Shown here piece by piece: positions 13,348-22,027 of a DNA stretch of 64,000 bases; positions within the stretch are counted from its first letter, which is position 1; every line of letters starts with the position of its first letter. This DNA comes from Agromyces subbeticus DSM 16689. Its GTDB lineage: Bacteria; Actinomycetota; Actinomycetes; Actinomycetales; Microbacteriaceae. The stretch spans positions 1-64,000 of the forward strand of contig NZ_ATXG01000020.1 in the NCBI RefSeq assembly GCF_000421565.1. The letters run 5' to 3'. The notes under the pieces are model-generated. The model worked only from the letters and a program-made list of their open reading frames with translations, was not told the DNA's origin and ran no database searches. The position numbers were made by a program, and so were the translations under genes.

Positions 13348-16300
13348 ATGAACCGCACCGCCCGAGCCAGCCTGGCCGCGCTGACCACCCTCCATGAGCT
13401 CAACGGTGAAGCGACCCCCGAGCAGCGCGAGATCCTCACCGGATTCACCGGCTGGGGCGCGCTGGCCCCCGCACTCTCGCTCATCCCTTCGGAGGAGTGG
13501 CTGCCGACGGCGGACCTCCTCGACACGCTCGTCAGCCCGGACGCGCTCGACATCGCCCGCGACGTCTGCGACACCTCGTTCTTCACGCCGGCGACCGTGA
13601 CCCGTGCCGTTTTCGACCTCCTCCGCGCGACCGGCTTCACCGGCGGCCGCGTGCTCGAGCCCGGTTGCGGCTCCGGCGCGTTCATTGGCGCTGCACCCGC
13701 GGACCTGCTCATCGAATGGACCGGTGTCGATATCGACCCGACCGCGACGGCGATCGCCCGTGCACTGCACCCCGCCGCGAACATCCTGACCGGCGGGCTG
13801 CAGACTGCTCGCATCCGCTCCGGCAGCTTCGACGCCGTCGTCGGCAACGTGCCCTTCGCCCGCACGACGGTTCACGACCCGAACCTCCCGTCGAAGTCGC
13901 TGCACGAGTACTTCATCCTGCGCGCGCTCGATGCCGTCAAGCCCGGCGGCTACGTCATCGTCGCCACCAGCCGCCACGTCCTCGATGCTGAACGGGCGGA
14001 CAGCGCCGTCTTCGAGGGCGCCGACCTCATCAGTGCCGTGCGTCTGCCGTCCGGCACGTTCCCCGGCACAGACGTGGTCGCGGACGTACTCGTGCTCCGC
14101 CGGCGCGCAAACGACGTGCACCCGGGCTGGGCGCTTCCGACCCGCTCGGTCGAGCGTGCCCTGAGCCACCGGTACGGCACCTACACCAGCGTCGAACCGA
14201 TCGATCACGAAGTGGCAACAGGGGAGCACCGCACCACGATCTCCGGCCGCTGGACCGGACACGAGGCGTGCATCGCAGGCACACTCGTCGCGACCGGATA
14301 CGACCCCGCACCTCTCCGCGTGCACGCTGCGGACATCCCGGCCGCGATTTCAGCCGCCACCGCAGCCGCGGCCGCGTACGTCCTCGAAGTCCCGCAGACG
14401 CCGACCGTCGGCAGCCTCGACGACGTCATACTCGAAGACGAGCTTGGCCGGAAGGTCGGGTCTTTCCAGATCATCGACGGCACGGTTATGCAGGTCCGCG
14501 AGAATGGCATCGTGCCTGTGGCCCGCGCCGGCGCCGAGCTGCGCGCGTTGATCGCACTCCGCGACGCTGCGCTCGAGCTCATCGAGCAGGAGTCGCACCC
14601 TGAGCGACCGGATGCCGTGATCGCCCCGGTCCGCGCGGCTGCGCTCGAGCTCTACACCGCGTACGCGGCGAAGTTCGGCGCCTTGAACCGGGGCAACCTC
14701 GTCGAAGGCAAGGTCGATCCGGAGACCGGTGAGCCGACGTACTCCTGGCGCCGGCCGCCGATGGGCGGGTTCCGCCGCGATCCCGACTACGTCTCAGTCC
14801 TCGCGCTGGAGCAGTTCGACCAGGGCACCGGTGAGGCTGGCCCCGCTCCGATCCTCATCCGCCGAGTCGGCGCGTACCCGCCGCGCGCAACGACCGCGGC
14901 ATCCGCTGAGGAAGCTCTCGCGATCAGCCTCGCGGAGACCCGGACGGTCGATCTCGCACGTATCGGCGGCCTCCTCAGCTGCGATGAGCCGGAAGCTCGC
15001 GGGCGCCTGGGCGGCGCAGTCTTCGCCGACCCGGAGACCGGCGACCTCCTGACTGCCCGCGACTACCTCTCGGGCGACGTCCGCCGGAAGCTGGAGCGTG
15101 CCCGCGCGGCCGGCGAGCGGTACGCCGAGAACATCGCGGCGCTGGAAGCGGTCATGCCCGCCGAGCTCACCGCGCTCGACATCCGCCCGCAGCTCGGCGC
15201 GACGTGGATCCCCGCCCTCGACGTGGAGAACTTCGCACAGGAGACCTTCGGCTGCCGCGTGACGATTCAGTTCACCCCGGCGATCGCGCTGTGGGAATCG
15301 GACTCGCAGAAGTGGGCCCGCGCGTCGGCTGAAGCGCAGCTCGCGTACGGGACGCGCGACAAGTCCCCGATCGACCTGCTCCTCGACGGGTTGAACGGGA
15401 AGTCCCCGACCGTCTACGACGAGTTCTACGACGCCGAGCGCGGCACCAATCGGAAGGTCCGCGACCCGCAGCGCACCCTCGCCGCAGAGGAGAAGCTTCG
15501 GACGATCCAGGACCGGTTCGCAACGTGGCTGTGGGAGGACAAGGCCCGTGCTGAGCGGATCGTCACCGAGTACAACCGCCGGTTCAACTCGCACGTCGCA
15601 CGCCGCGGCGACGGCTCCTACCTGACCTTCGACGGCCTCGACGAGCGGGTGTCCCTGTGGGCGCATCAGCGAGACGCCGTTGACCGGGTCGTGTCGAGCG
15701 ACCGCGTCATCATCGCTCACCCCGTAGGAGCCGGGAAGGCGCAACCGATGGACTCACTTGTTCTCACTCCAACGGGGTTCCGCCGCATGGGCGACTTCAT
15801 GGTCGGTGATGATGTAATCGCGCCTGACGGTTCAACGACCAAGATCACGGGCGTGTTTCCTCAGGGGCCCCTCGGCCTATACCGGGTGACCTTCAGCGAT
15901 GGCGCCGTTGTCGAGTGCAACGACGAACACCTATGGAATGTCGCGACGCACGAGATGCGGCGCGCACGAGTGCAAGATAACGGGTGGAAGACCCTCACCC
16001 TTCGCGAGATCGTCAAGTCCAGCCTGACCGACGCGAGAGGGCAGCTGAAGTATTGGGTCCCTCAGCAGGTGGCTGCAGACTTCGACGGCGGGGGTGACCG
16101 GCCTCTCGACCCGTACTGGCTTGGACTTTTGCTCGGCGACGGCTGCGTGACTACCTCTGCTGTCGACTACACGAGCGCCGACGACGAACTCGTCCAGGCC
16201 TTCGAGGCGGGATTGCCCGAGGGGCAGGTGCTCCGCAGGAGCAGCACCCGGCCGCATGACTATCACGTGAGGTCATCGACGAAGGGTGCCAGACAGCCGC

Positions 16301-19122
16301 TCATCCGCATTCTTCGTGCGATGGGGGTCATGGGTTCAGACGCCCCGAACAAGTCGGTCCCGACGGCCTACCTCAACGCCCCGGTCGCAGATCGTCTCGC
16401 GCTCCTGCAAGGGCTGATGGATACCGATGGCGATGTGTCGACGCGCCGTGCTCGTGGGGCGGCAGCGGACGGCGAGGTTGTCGGGTCAGGCTCGACGTTC
16501 AACACTTCTTCGATCCGACTCGCTGAAGACGTGGCTTGGATTGTGCGCTCGCTCGGCGGAACGATCGGGCGAGGGATCAATAGCCGCAAGATCGACGGCC
16601 GGCTCCACTACCGGGTCACTGTGCGCCTCCCCGAGAACTTCAACCCCTTCCGACTTCAGAGAAAAGCCTCGGCATACGTGCCCGCAAGCAAGATGCCGCC
16701 GAAGCGCTTCATTCGCTCGGTGGAACTGATCGGTGCAAAGCCAATGCAGTGCATCTCGGTCGCGCACAAAGACCGGCTATACGTGACGAACGACTTCGTG
16801 GTGACGCACAACACCCTCTCGCAGATCGTCTCGGCGATGAAGCTCCGCCAGCTCGGCCTCGCGCGCAAGCCGCTCATCATCGTCCCGAACCATCTCCTCG
16901 AGCAGATCTCCCGGGAAGCGCAGCAGGCGTACCCGACCGGCCGATTCCTGATTGCATCGAAGGACGATCTCGCCCGCAACGCCCGCCGCCTTTTTGCGGC
17001 CCGATGCGCGACGGGGGATTGGGACGCCGTCGTGATGACGCACCAGGCGTTCACGTCCATCCCCGTCTCCGCCGAGGCAGAGGAGGCGTGGCTGCAGGAG
17101 CAGAAGGCGGACCTCCGCTGGTCGCTCGCGACCGAGGGTGGCGGCGCACGCGGGGCGAAGCAGGTCGCCGCGGCGGTCCGGAAGCTGGAGGATCAGATCG
17201 CCAAGCTCCGCGGACAGGTCGCCGACGCTGGCACGATCACTTTCGACCAGCTCGGCATCGACCACATCAGCGTCGACGAGATTCACATGTTCCGCCGAGA
17301 TCACGTCGCCACGCGCGCGGAAGGCTTCAGCCTCGGATCCTCGAAGCGAGCGACGGACCTCCGCGTGAAGGTCTCCGTCCTCGCCGAGCGGCGCCCGGGC
17401 ATGCCGGTTCTCGCGGGCTACACTGGCACGCTTCTGTCGAACACCCTCGCCGAGTGCTACGTCTGGCAGCGACTTCTCCAGCCCGAACGGCTCGCCGCCG
17501 CTGAAGCCACTCAATTCGACGCGTGGGCGGCGACCTTCGTCAAGTACGAGACGAACGTCGAGGTCGCCCCGGACGGCTCAGGGTTCCGGATGCAACGCCG
17601 CCCATCCGCGATCCGCAATGTCCCCGAGCTGTCGCAGATGATGGCCGAGTGCTGCGACATTCTCCGCGCGGAGGACCTCGACCTTGATCGTCCCGAAGCC
17701 GAATGGGAGACGGTCGTTTGCGAGCCGGGCCTGGCCCAGGCGAGCTTCGTCTCGGGTCTCGCCGAGCGCGCCGATGCCCTCCGCTCGGGAGTGAGGAAGG
17801 GCTCGACGAACGACAACATGCTCGTCATCTGCACAGATGGGCGCCGAGTCGCGCTCGACCCGCTGCTGGTCGGTCTCGCCGAGCGGTCGCCGAAGGTCGC
17901 CGAGGCCGCTCGCCGGATCGTCGCCCAGTACCGCGCCGACGAGAACCGCACCTTCGGGGCGAGCCGAAACCCCGGCTCCCTGCAGCTCGTCCTCTGCGAC
18001 ATCGGCACCCCGCACCCCAGCGACCCCCAGACGTACGGCCGCCTCCGCGCCGCGCTCGTCGCCGGAGGTATCCCCATGAGCCGGATCCGCTTCATCCACG
18101 AGGCAACCACCGACAAGGCTCGCGCCCACCTCTTCGCCCAGTGCCGCGAGGGCGCCGTGTCCGTGCTCATCGGCTCCACCGATAAGGTCGGCGTCGGCAC
18201 GAACATTCAGACCCGCCTGACGGCACTCCATCACCTGGACGCCCCGTGGCGGCCGTCGGATGTCGAGCAGCGCGAGGGCCGCGCGATTCGCCCCGGCAAC
18301 CTCTCCGGAAACGTCCGCATCCTCCGCTACGTCACCGAGCGCACTTTCGACGCGTTCATGTGGGAGACGCTGACCCGGAAGGCACGGTTCATCGCCCAGT
18401 TCATCGCGAACGATGGCGTCGCGCGGGAGGTCGCAGACATCAGCGACACCGTGCTCTCCTTCAGTGAGGTGAAGGCTCTCGCTGCCGGGAACCCCCTGCT
18501 CCTCCGTCAGGCCGAGCTCGCCGCCGACGCGCGCCGCTTGCTCGTGATGCGATCGGTCTGGTCGCAGACTGTGAATGGGCTGAACCGCGATGCCGCCACG
18601 CTCCGGGAGCGCGCGGCATCCGCCCGAGCAGCAGCTGAGGTCACAGCCCTGGCCGCGGCCAAGTACGAGGCCGACGGTGCATCGCGCCTCGCTGGCCTCG
18701 TCGACGAGGTTCGTCAGGGACGCGGTTCGTACACCCGTTATGAGTGGCGGGGGCTCGATGTCGGAATGCGCCCCAGCGGCTACAACGAGCGCGAGACCGG
18801 CCCGCGCGTCGTGCAGGTCTGCGTGAACTACCACACCGCGCACACCTTCGTAGTGCACCCTGGCGTCGCCCGTCGGAGCCTGCGCGCGGTGGAAGAGTTC
18901 ATTCTCGCGGAGCTGACGGACTGGGCGTCGCGACTTCCCATCGCTGAGGGGCGCCTCCTCGACTCCGCCGGCAGGAACGATCGAGCCGCCGACGAGGCCG
19001 CGGATGCCGCGGGTCAGGCCGTCTTCGAGCACGAGCTGGAGCTGCGCGAGGCGGAAGCGCTGCTCGACCAGGTCACCCGCGAGATCGCCGATGAAGCATC
19101 CGAGCTGCCCGTCGCTGCATGA
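13348..19122 (+). CDS. DNA adenine methyltransferase-helicase (N12-class / DarB-like) with intein
   Basis: 1924 codons. Residues about 95-200 form a gamma-type DNA methyltransferase: SAM-binding VLEPGCGSGAF near 102 and catalytic NVPF near 167. A SNF2/DEAD-type helicase follows, with Walker A HPVGAGK|T split by an intein at residues 798-1155, a DEIH box near 1308 and the C-terminal VGTNIQ and QREGRAIRPGN motifs near 1615-1640. Such giant proteins (COG4646; phage P1 DarB is similar in type) occur on mobile elements, where some protect entering DNA from restriction. The protein stays inactive as helicase until the intein is removed. Start at ATG with a weak GAGG site. Confidence 0.8.
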   Translation: MNRTARASLAALTTLHELNGEATPEQREILTGFTGWGALAPALSLIPSEEWLPTADLLDTLVSPDALDIARDVCDTSFFTPATVTRAVFDLLRATGFTGGRVLEPGCGSGAFIGAAPADLLIEWTGVDIDPTATAIARALHPAANILTGGLQTARIRSGSFDAVVGNVPFARTTVHDPNLPSKSLHEYFILRALDAVKPGGYVIVATSRHVLDAERADSAVFEGADLISAVRLPSGTFPGTDVVADVLVLRRRANDVHPGWALPTRSVERALSHRYGTYTSVEPIDHEVATGEHRTTISGRWTGHEACIAGTLVATGYDPAPLRVHAADIPAAISAATAAAAAYVLEVPQTPTVGSLDDVILEDELGRKVGSFQIIDGTVMQVRENGIVPVARAGAELRALIALRDAALELIEQESHPERPDAVIAPVRAAALELYTAYAAKFGALNRGNLVEGKVDPETGEPTYSWRRPPMGGFRRDPDYVSVLALEQFDQGTGEAGPAPILIRRVGAYPPRATTAASAEEALAISLAETRTVDLARIGGLLSCDEPEARGRLGGAVFADPETGDLLTARDYLSGDVRRKLERARAAGERYAENIAALEAVMPAELTALDIRPQLGATWIPALDVENFAQETFGCRVTIQFTPAIALWESDSQKWARASAEAQLAYGTRDKSPIDLLLDGLNGKSPTVYDEFYDAERGTNRKVRDPQRTLAAEEKLRTIQDRFATWLWEDKARAERIVTEYNRRFNSHVARRGDGSYLTFDGLDERVSLWAHQRDAVDRVVSSDRVIIAHPVGAGKAQPMDSLVLTPTGFRRMGDFMVGDDVIAPDGSTTKITGVFPQGPLGLYRVTFSDGAVVECNDEHLWNVATHEMRRARVQDNGWKTLTLREIVKSSLTDARGQLKYWVPQQVAADFDGGGDRPLDPYWLGLLLGDGCVTTSAVDYTSADDELVQAFEAGLPEGQVLRRSSTRPHDYHVRSSTKGARQPLIRILRAMGVMGSDAPNKSVPTAYLNAPVADRLALLQGLMDTDGDVSTRRARGAAADGEVVGSGSTFNTSSIRLAEDVAWIVRSLGGTIGRGINSRKIDGRLHYRVTVRLPENFNPFRLQRKASAYVPASKMPPKRFIRSVELIGAKPMQCISVAHKDRLYVTNDFVVTHNTLSQIVSAMKLRQLGLARKPLIIVPNHLLEQISREAQQAYPTGRFLIASKDDLARNARRLFAARCATGDWDAVVMTHQAFTSIPVSAEAEEAWLQEQKADLRWSLATEGGGARGAKQVAAAVRKLEDQIAKLRGQVADAGTITFDQLGIDHISVDEIHMFRRDHVATRAEGFSLGSSKRATDLRVKVSVLAERRPGMPVLAGYTGTLLSNTLAECYVWQRLLQPERLAAAEATQFDAWAATFVKYETNVEVAPDGSGFRMQRRPSAIRNVPELSQMMAECCDILRAEDLDLDRPEAEWETVVCEPGLAQASFVSGLAERADALRSGVRKGSTNDNMLVICTDGRRVALDPLLVGLAERSPKVAEAARRIVAQYRADENRTFGASRNPGSLQLVLCDIGTPHPSDPQTYGRLRAALVAGGIPMSRIRFIHEATTDKARAHLFAQCREGAVSVLIGSTDKVGVGTNIQTRLTALHHLDAPWRPSDVEQREGRAIRPGNLSGNVRILRYVTERTFDAFMWETLTRKARFIAQFIANDGVAREVADISDTVLSFSEVKALAAGNPLLLRQAELAADARRLLVMRSVWSQTVNGLNRDAATLRERAASARAAAEVTALAAAKYEADGASRLAGLVDEVRQGRGSYTRYEWRGLDVGMRPSGYNERETGPRVVQVCVNYHTAHTFVVHPGVARRSLRAVEEFILAELTDWASRLPIAEGRLLDSAGRNDRAADEAADAAGQAVFEHELELREAEALLDQVTREIADEASELPVAA
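15739..16812 (+). other. Class 3 intein with LAGLIDADG homing endonuclease
   Basis: 358 codons in frame, inserted between Lys and Thr of the Walker A motif. The first residue is Ala (AQPMDSLVLTP) instead of Cys or Ser, and the end is VVTHN followed by Thr. The class 3 WCT set is visible: Trp in NDEHLWNV, Cys in MQCISV, Thr in VVTHN. Two endonuclease motifs, LGLLLGDGC and LLQGLMDTDGD, indicate an intact homing endonuclease. Known from class 3 inteins: splicing starts at the internal Cys. Confidence 0.85.
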
Positions 19123-19130
19123 GCGAAAGT

Positions 19131-19141
19131 GCCGCGCATAT
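19131..19141 (+). promoter_or_regulatory. Class A box
   Basis: GCCGCGCATAT just after the methyltransferase-helicase stop, 39 nt before the ATG at 19181. Confidence 0.6.
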
Positions 19142-19180
19142 ACCCGACAGCCGGACAAAGCCGGCGAGGAGAGGACGACG

Positions 19181-19399
19181 ATGGACGGGTTCGGGCAGAC
19201 GGCCGACATTCACGCAAGTGAACGATCGCTGTCCGACTGGCCGACCGCGTATGTCCGTGGCTGCGCTGCGATTGTCAGGAACGCGGCACGCTGCTTCCAA
19301 GCAGCACCAACCGAGGCGAACGCTGTCGAGCTTGAGCGTACGACGGCGAACCTCGGCGCCGCGGTCGAAGACTGGAGGTCCGCCTCTCGATCACGCTGA
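19181..19399 (+). CDS. Small hypothetical protein
   Basis: 72 residues, MDGFGQTADIHASERSLSDW at the start, then a helical Ala-rich part ending SASRSR. Ribosome site GGAGAGG 6 nt upstream and a class A box 39 nt upstream. No domain recognised. A longer upstream frame overlaps the helicase gene and is rejected. It sits alone between the giant helicase and the tagged sigma-like gene. Confidence 0.5.
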   Translation: MDGFGQTADIHASERSLSDWPTAYVRGCAAIVRNAARCFQAAPTEANAVELERTTANLGAAVEDWRSASRSR

Positions 19400-19454
19400 C
19401 TGAGATCGAACTCCCCGGACGCATTGAGCGGTGAACGGCCGAGTCGCGATTACC

Positions 19455-19465
19455 GCCGCCCTTAT
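19455..19465 (+). promoter_or_regulatory. Class A box (CTTAT form), leaderless promoter
   Basis: GCCGCCCTTAT, 7 nt before the ATG at 19473. The same form is used at 41053 and 42911, always before a tagged protein. Confidence 0.65.
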
Positions 19466-19472
19466 GCGAGTC

Positions 19473-20456
19473 ATGAGTACACTCACGACCACGCCGGCCC
19501 GGATCCGTCAGCCGAAGGGGCAGCCCATTGGCGGCCAGTTTGCGGCCGAGACGCACGCCGAGTCGACGGTCAGCCTGAAGGCACCGGAGCCGCAGGCGAT
19601 CTCGGACTCCGCCATCGTCGAGCAGGCTAAAAGCTCGGCCGGCTACTACGCCCGCCGGTACAACTTCTCCCGGTTCGACGAAGAGGACATTGCGCAGGAC
19701 GCGATCGCATCCGTGCTCCTCACCCGCAAGAACAAGGGCATCACAGTCCAGAAAGGCCTCGTCCACTCGGCCGCCCGCGCCCTCGCCCAGCGTCTCGTCG
19801 ACGGCCACCGACGGCATGAGGACTCCACCGCGCTCACCCTGTGGAAGAAGCTCATCGAGGATGACGAGCACCGTCTCGGCCGGCACCTGACAACCGCCGA
19901 GAAGGACGAGCTCGCGAAGGAGGTCCGCGAAAGCTGGCACGACCCCCGCCACAAGCCGTCCGATACCTTCCACCGCGACCTTCACCTCGACTCGATCGAC
20001 GGCATGACCGCGCCTGACCGGATCCTCGGCGCGTCGATCGAGACCGACATGCAGATGAGTCCCGCGTACGAGCTGCTCGACGGGCTTGAGGGCCACGGCG
20101 GCAACGCCGCGAAGCTCTCCCTTGCGCAGACCAGGCACCGCCTCTGGAACACGGTCATCGCGAAGAACCACGACACCCCTGAAGCGATCGCCGGATCCGT
20201 CGGCGAGTCGCAGGCTCGCAAGCACAAGACCGCGATCGGCGGTCAGATCGCCGCGGTTTGCCGCCGCTACGAGTACGGCGAGGACAACCCTGGAGAGGCG
20301 GATGCGCTGTTTGCCCCGTTCGGTGACCTGAGCGAGAAGGAACGCGGCCAAGTCGTCAAGGCACTGCTCTCCGACCCGAAGCGGGCGAACGGCATCTGGC
20401 AGTCCGCTCTCGACTACGCGAACCGCCGGAACCTGACCCCGATCGTCGCGAAGTGA
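19473..20456 (+). CDS. Sigma-70-like protein with N-terminal QPxGQPIGGQFA tag
   Basis: 327 residues. Residues about 12-35 carry the tag (IRQPKGQPIGGQFA..., HAES). Residues about 50-115 resemble sigma-70 region 2: YYARRYNFSRFDEEDIAQDAIASVLL and a helix with HRRHEDS. A charged middle and a helical C-terminus without an obvious region 4 follow. It could direct RNA polymerase to the recurrent ICE boxes; that is inference. Start fixed by the class A box and 7-nt spacing, no ribosome site. An upstream in-frame extension would read through the box. Confidence 0.55.
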   Translation: MSTLTTTPARIRQPKGQPIGGQFAAETHAESTVSLKAPEPQAISDSAIVEQAKSSAGYYARRYNFSRFDEEDIAQDAIASVLLTRKNKGITVQKGLVHSAARALAQRLVDGHRRHEDSTALTLWKKLIEDDEHRLGRHLTTAEKDELAKEVRESWHDPRHKPSDTFHRDLHLDSIDGMTAPDRILGASIETDMQMSPAYELLDGLEGHGGNAAKLSLAQTRHRLWNTVIAKNHDTPEAIAGSVGESQARKHKTAIGGQIAAVCRRYEYGEDNPGEADALFAPFGDLSEKERGQVVKALLSDPKRANGIWQSALDYANRRNLTPIVAK

Positions 20457-20460
20457 CCAG

Positions 20461-20473
20461 TTCGCCGCATTGG
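20461..20473 (+). promoter_or_regulatory. Class B box before the secretion-channel operon
   Basis: TTCGCCGCATTGG followed by ACCTAG, 27 nt before the ATG at 20501. Nearly identical to the left-edge copy. Confidence 0.55.
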
Positions 20474-20500
20474 ACCTAGAGAGAACGAAAGGCAGCTCAG

Positions 20501-20845
20501 ATGACCAACACCATCCCCGCCGCGGTGGGCATCACAGTGCGCGCCGCCGGTGACGTGAACCTCTCCGGGGCGTGGGACACGCTCTGGGGCGCCATCCAGG
20601 GCGCGATCGGCAGCGGTATTGGGCTCGCGCTGACAATCATCGGTCTTTGCCTCGTGCTCGCTGCGGTGCTCAAGTGGATCTTCGATCGCCGCCGCGCAGG
20701 CGGAACCGGGCAAACCTCGCCGATGTGGTGGGCGATCTTCATCGGCGCGATCCTCGCCGCACCGGGTGCAGTCATTCCGATCCTGCTCACCATCGTCGAC
20801 GCGCTCGCGAACGCCGCCGTCAACCTGTTCAACGCCGTCTTCTAG
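20501..20845 (+). CDS. Pilin-like (VirB2/TrbC-type) two-helix membrane protein
   Basis: 114 residues with two long hydrophobic helices: about residues 30-60 (WGAIQGAIGSGIGLALTIIG...) and 76-112. A short basic loop (DRRRAGGTG) lies between. Size and topology match VirB2/TrbC-like subunits of actinobacterial secretion channels, and the gene stands directly upstream of VirB3- and VirB6-like genes. No cleavable signal is obvious. Ribosome site AAGG with 8-nt spacing. Identity rests on topology and position more than sequence. Confidence 0.55.
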   Translation: MTNTIPAAVGITVRAAGDVNLSGAWDTLWGAIQGAIGSGIGLALTIIGLCLVLAAVLKWIFDRRRAGGTGQTSPMWWAIFIGAILAAPGAVIPILLTIVDALANAAVNLFNAVF

Positions 20846-20874
20846 TGATCGCTCAGGTGAACGGGAATGAATCG

Positions 20875-21483
20875 ATGACGGCGGAGAGGTACGGGCCGGA
20901 GGTGTTCGAGTCGTCAGTACGGGTAATCCGGCTCGGCCACATGGACGCCGACGGCGACCTCACGGTGGGCGCAACAGTCGGCGGGAACCTACGCGGGTAC
21001 CGTCTCACGCCAGAGTATCGGGAGCTTCTCGAAGATCCGGGAGTCTTGCTCGGTACCGCACGTCTGAGCGCTCGGCAGCGGGCATTGCTTTGGTGGATGG
21101 GTAACCACGACATGGTGGCACTAATCCCAGGGCACGCGCCCGAAGAAGTGATGGACCTCGTGCCCGTACTTCGCAAGTCATTCGCCGCCGTTGATCCTCT
21201 CGGGGAGGAAGGCTATCGCGTCCATGTGAAGGGTGCGGGCACCTTCGTGGCCGATGAGCTCGAGATGCGGCTCATGCCGTTCATCGACGGTCAGCGACGC
21301 TTCAGTGACATCGCCGAACTCGCGACGACCCAACTCCTCGAAGACGAGCAGAACCGCACAGCGATCGCATGTGAGGAGGCCGTTCAAGGTCGCACGCTCC
21401 GCGAATCCTTCGCCGACGCTGCACTGCGGCTGGTGGCACACGGGCTTGAAACCAGTGCGATCTCGATCGAGCGGCCAGTGTAG
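20875..21483 (+). CDS. Hypothetical protein in the secretion operon
   Basis: 202 residues, soluble, acidic. N-terminal part predicted beta (SSVRVIRLGHMDADGDLTVGATVGGNL), middle helical with LSARQRALLWWMGNHDMVALIPG. No family recognised. Start taken at ATG 20875; an in-frame GTG at 20846, right after the pilin-like stop, would add ten residues and is equally possible because neither has a clear ribosome site. Position suggests a transfer accessory or a passenger. Confidence 0.5.
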   Translation: MTAERYGPEVFESSVRVIRLGHMDADGDLTVGATVGGNLRGYRLTPEYRELLEDPGVLLGTARLSARQRALLWWMGNHDMVALIPGHAPEEVMDLVPVLRKSFAAVDPLGEEGYRVHVKGAGTFVADELEMRLMPFIDGQRRFSDIAELATTQLLEDEQNRTAIACEEAVQGRTLRESFADAALRLVAHGLETSAISIERPV

Positions 21484-21538
21484 TGCGGCCGCTTTCAACT
21501 ATCGCCTCCTGAGACGACAACTACCCAGAACGGTCGCC

Positions 21539-22027
21539 ATGTATGCATACGCACTCACCGACCTCACCGGCCGCCGCCGGAACGAGGGGCGCACGGACAG
21601 CAAGGCCGGATTCGAATACAACCGCCGGCATGCGATCATCGCCGGCATCGCTGTCGCATGCTCGCTGCCGGTGTCGGCCTTCGTGTTCCTGATCGTCGGC
21701 CCTGTCGCGTTTGTCGTCGTGCCGCTGCTCTCCATCGTGGCGGGGTTCCTCGGATTCGAGGCCCGGTCGCGGAAGGGCCTGAAGCAACGGATGTACCGCT
21801 CAGCGCTCGACAAGCGCAACGCCGGACTGAATCGCATCTATCTGTGTTGGAGGCCGATCAGCGCCAACACGGCACCGGGACGAATCGTCGTGTCCTCACG
21901 GCCCACACGGACTCCAGCGAAGACCGACCTCTTCGACGGCTCACCCATCTCAGCGAGAGGCCCTGTCATCAGTCGTGGCCGCGAGATCGCCGCCGACCCG
22001 CTCACCACGATCCTCGGAGGTGAATGA
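21539..22027 (+). CDS. VirB3-like (PrgI/TcpE-type) membrane protein
   Basis: 162 residues. Two adjacent transmembrane helices (about residues 35-77: HAIIAGIAVACSLPVSAFVFLIVGPVAFVVVPLLSIVAG) after a charged N-terminus, then a basic cytoplasmic tail. This matches inner-membrane VirB3/PrgI/TcpE-like components that dock the VirB4 ATPase. The stop overlaps the ATG of the VirB6-like gene (ATGA). Assigned from topology and context; sequence similarity cannot be tested here. No strong ribosome site is visible. Confidence 0.5.
   Translation: MYAYALTDLTGRRRNEGRTDSKAGFEYNRRHAIIAGIAVACSLPVSAFVFLIVGPVAFVVVPLLSIVAGFLGFEARSRKGLKQRMYRSALDKRNAGLNRIYLCWRPISANTAPGRIVVSSRPTRTPAKTDLFDGSPISARGPVISRGREIAADPLTTILGGE

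Noticed and set aside
17578-19209. 543-codon minus-strand frame opposite the methyltransferase-helicase
   Set aside because: Shadow of the helicase C-terminal domain; composition unlike a real protein.
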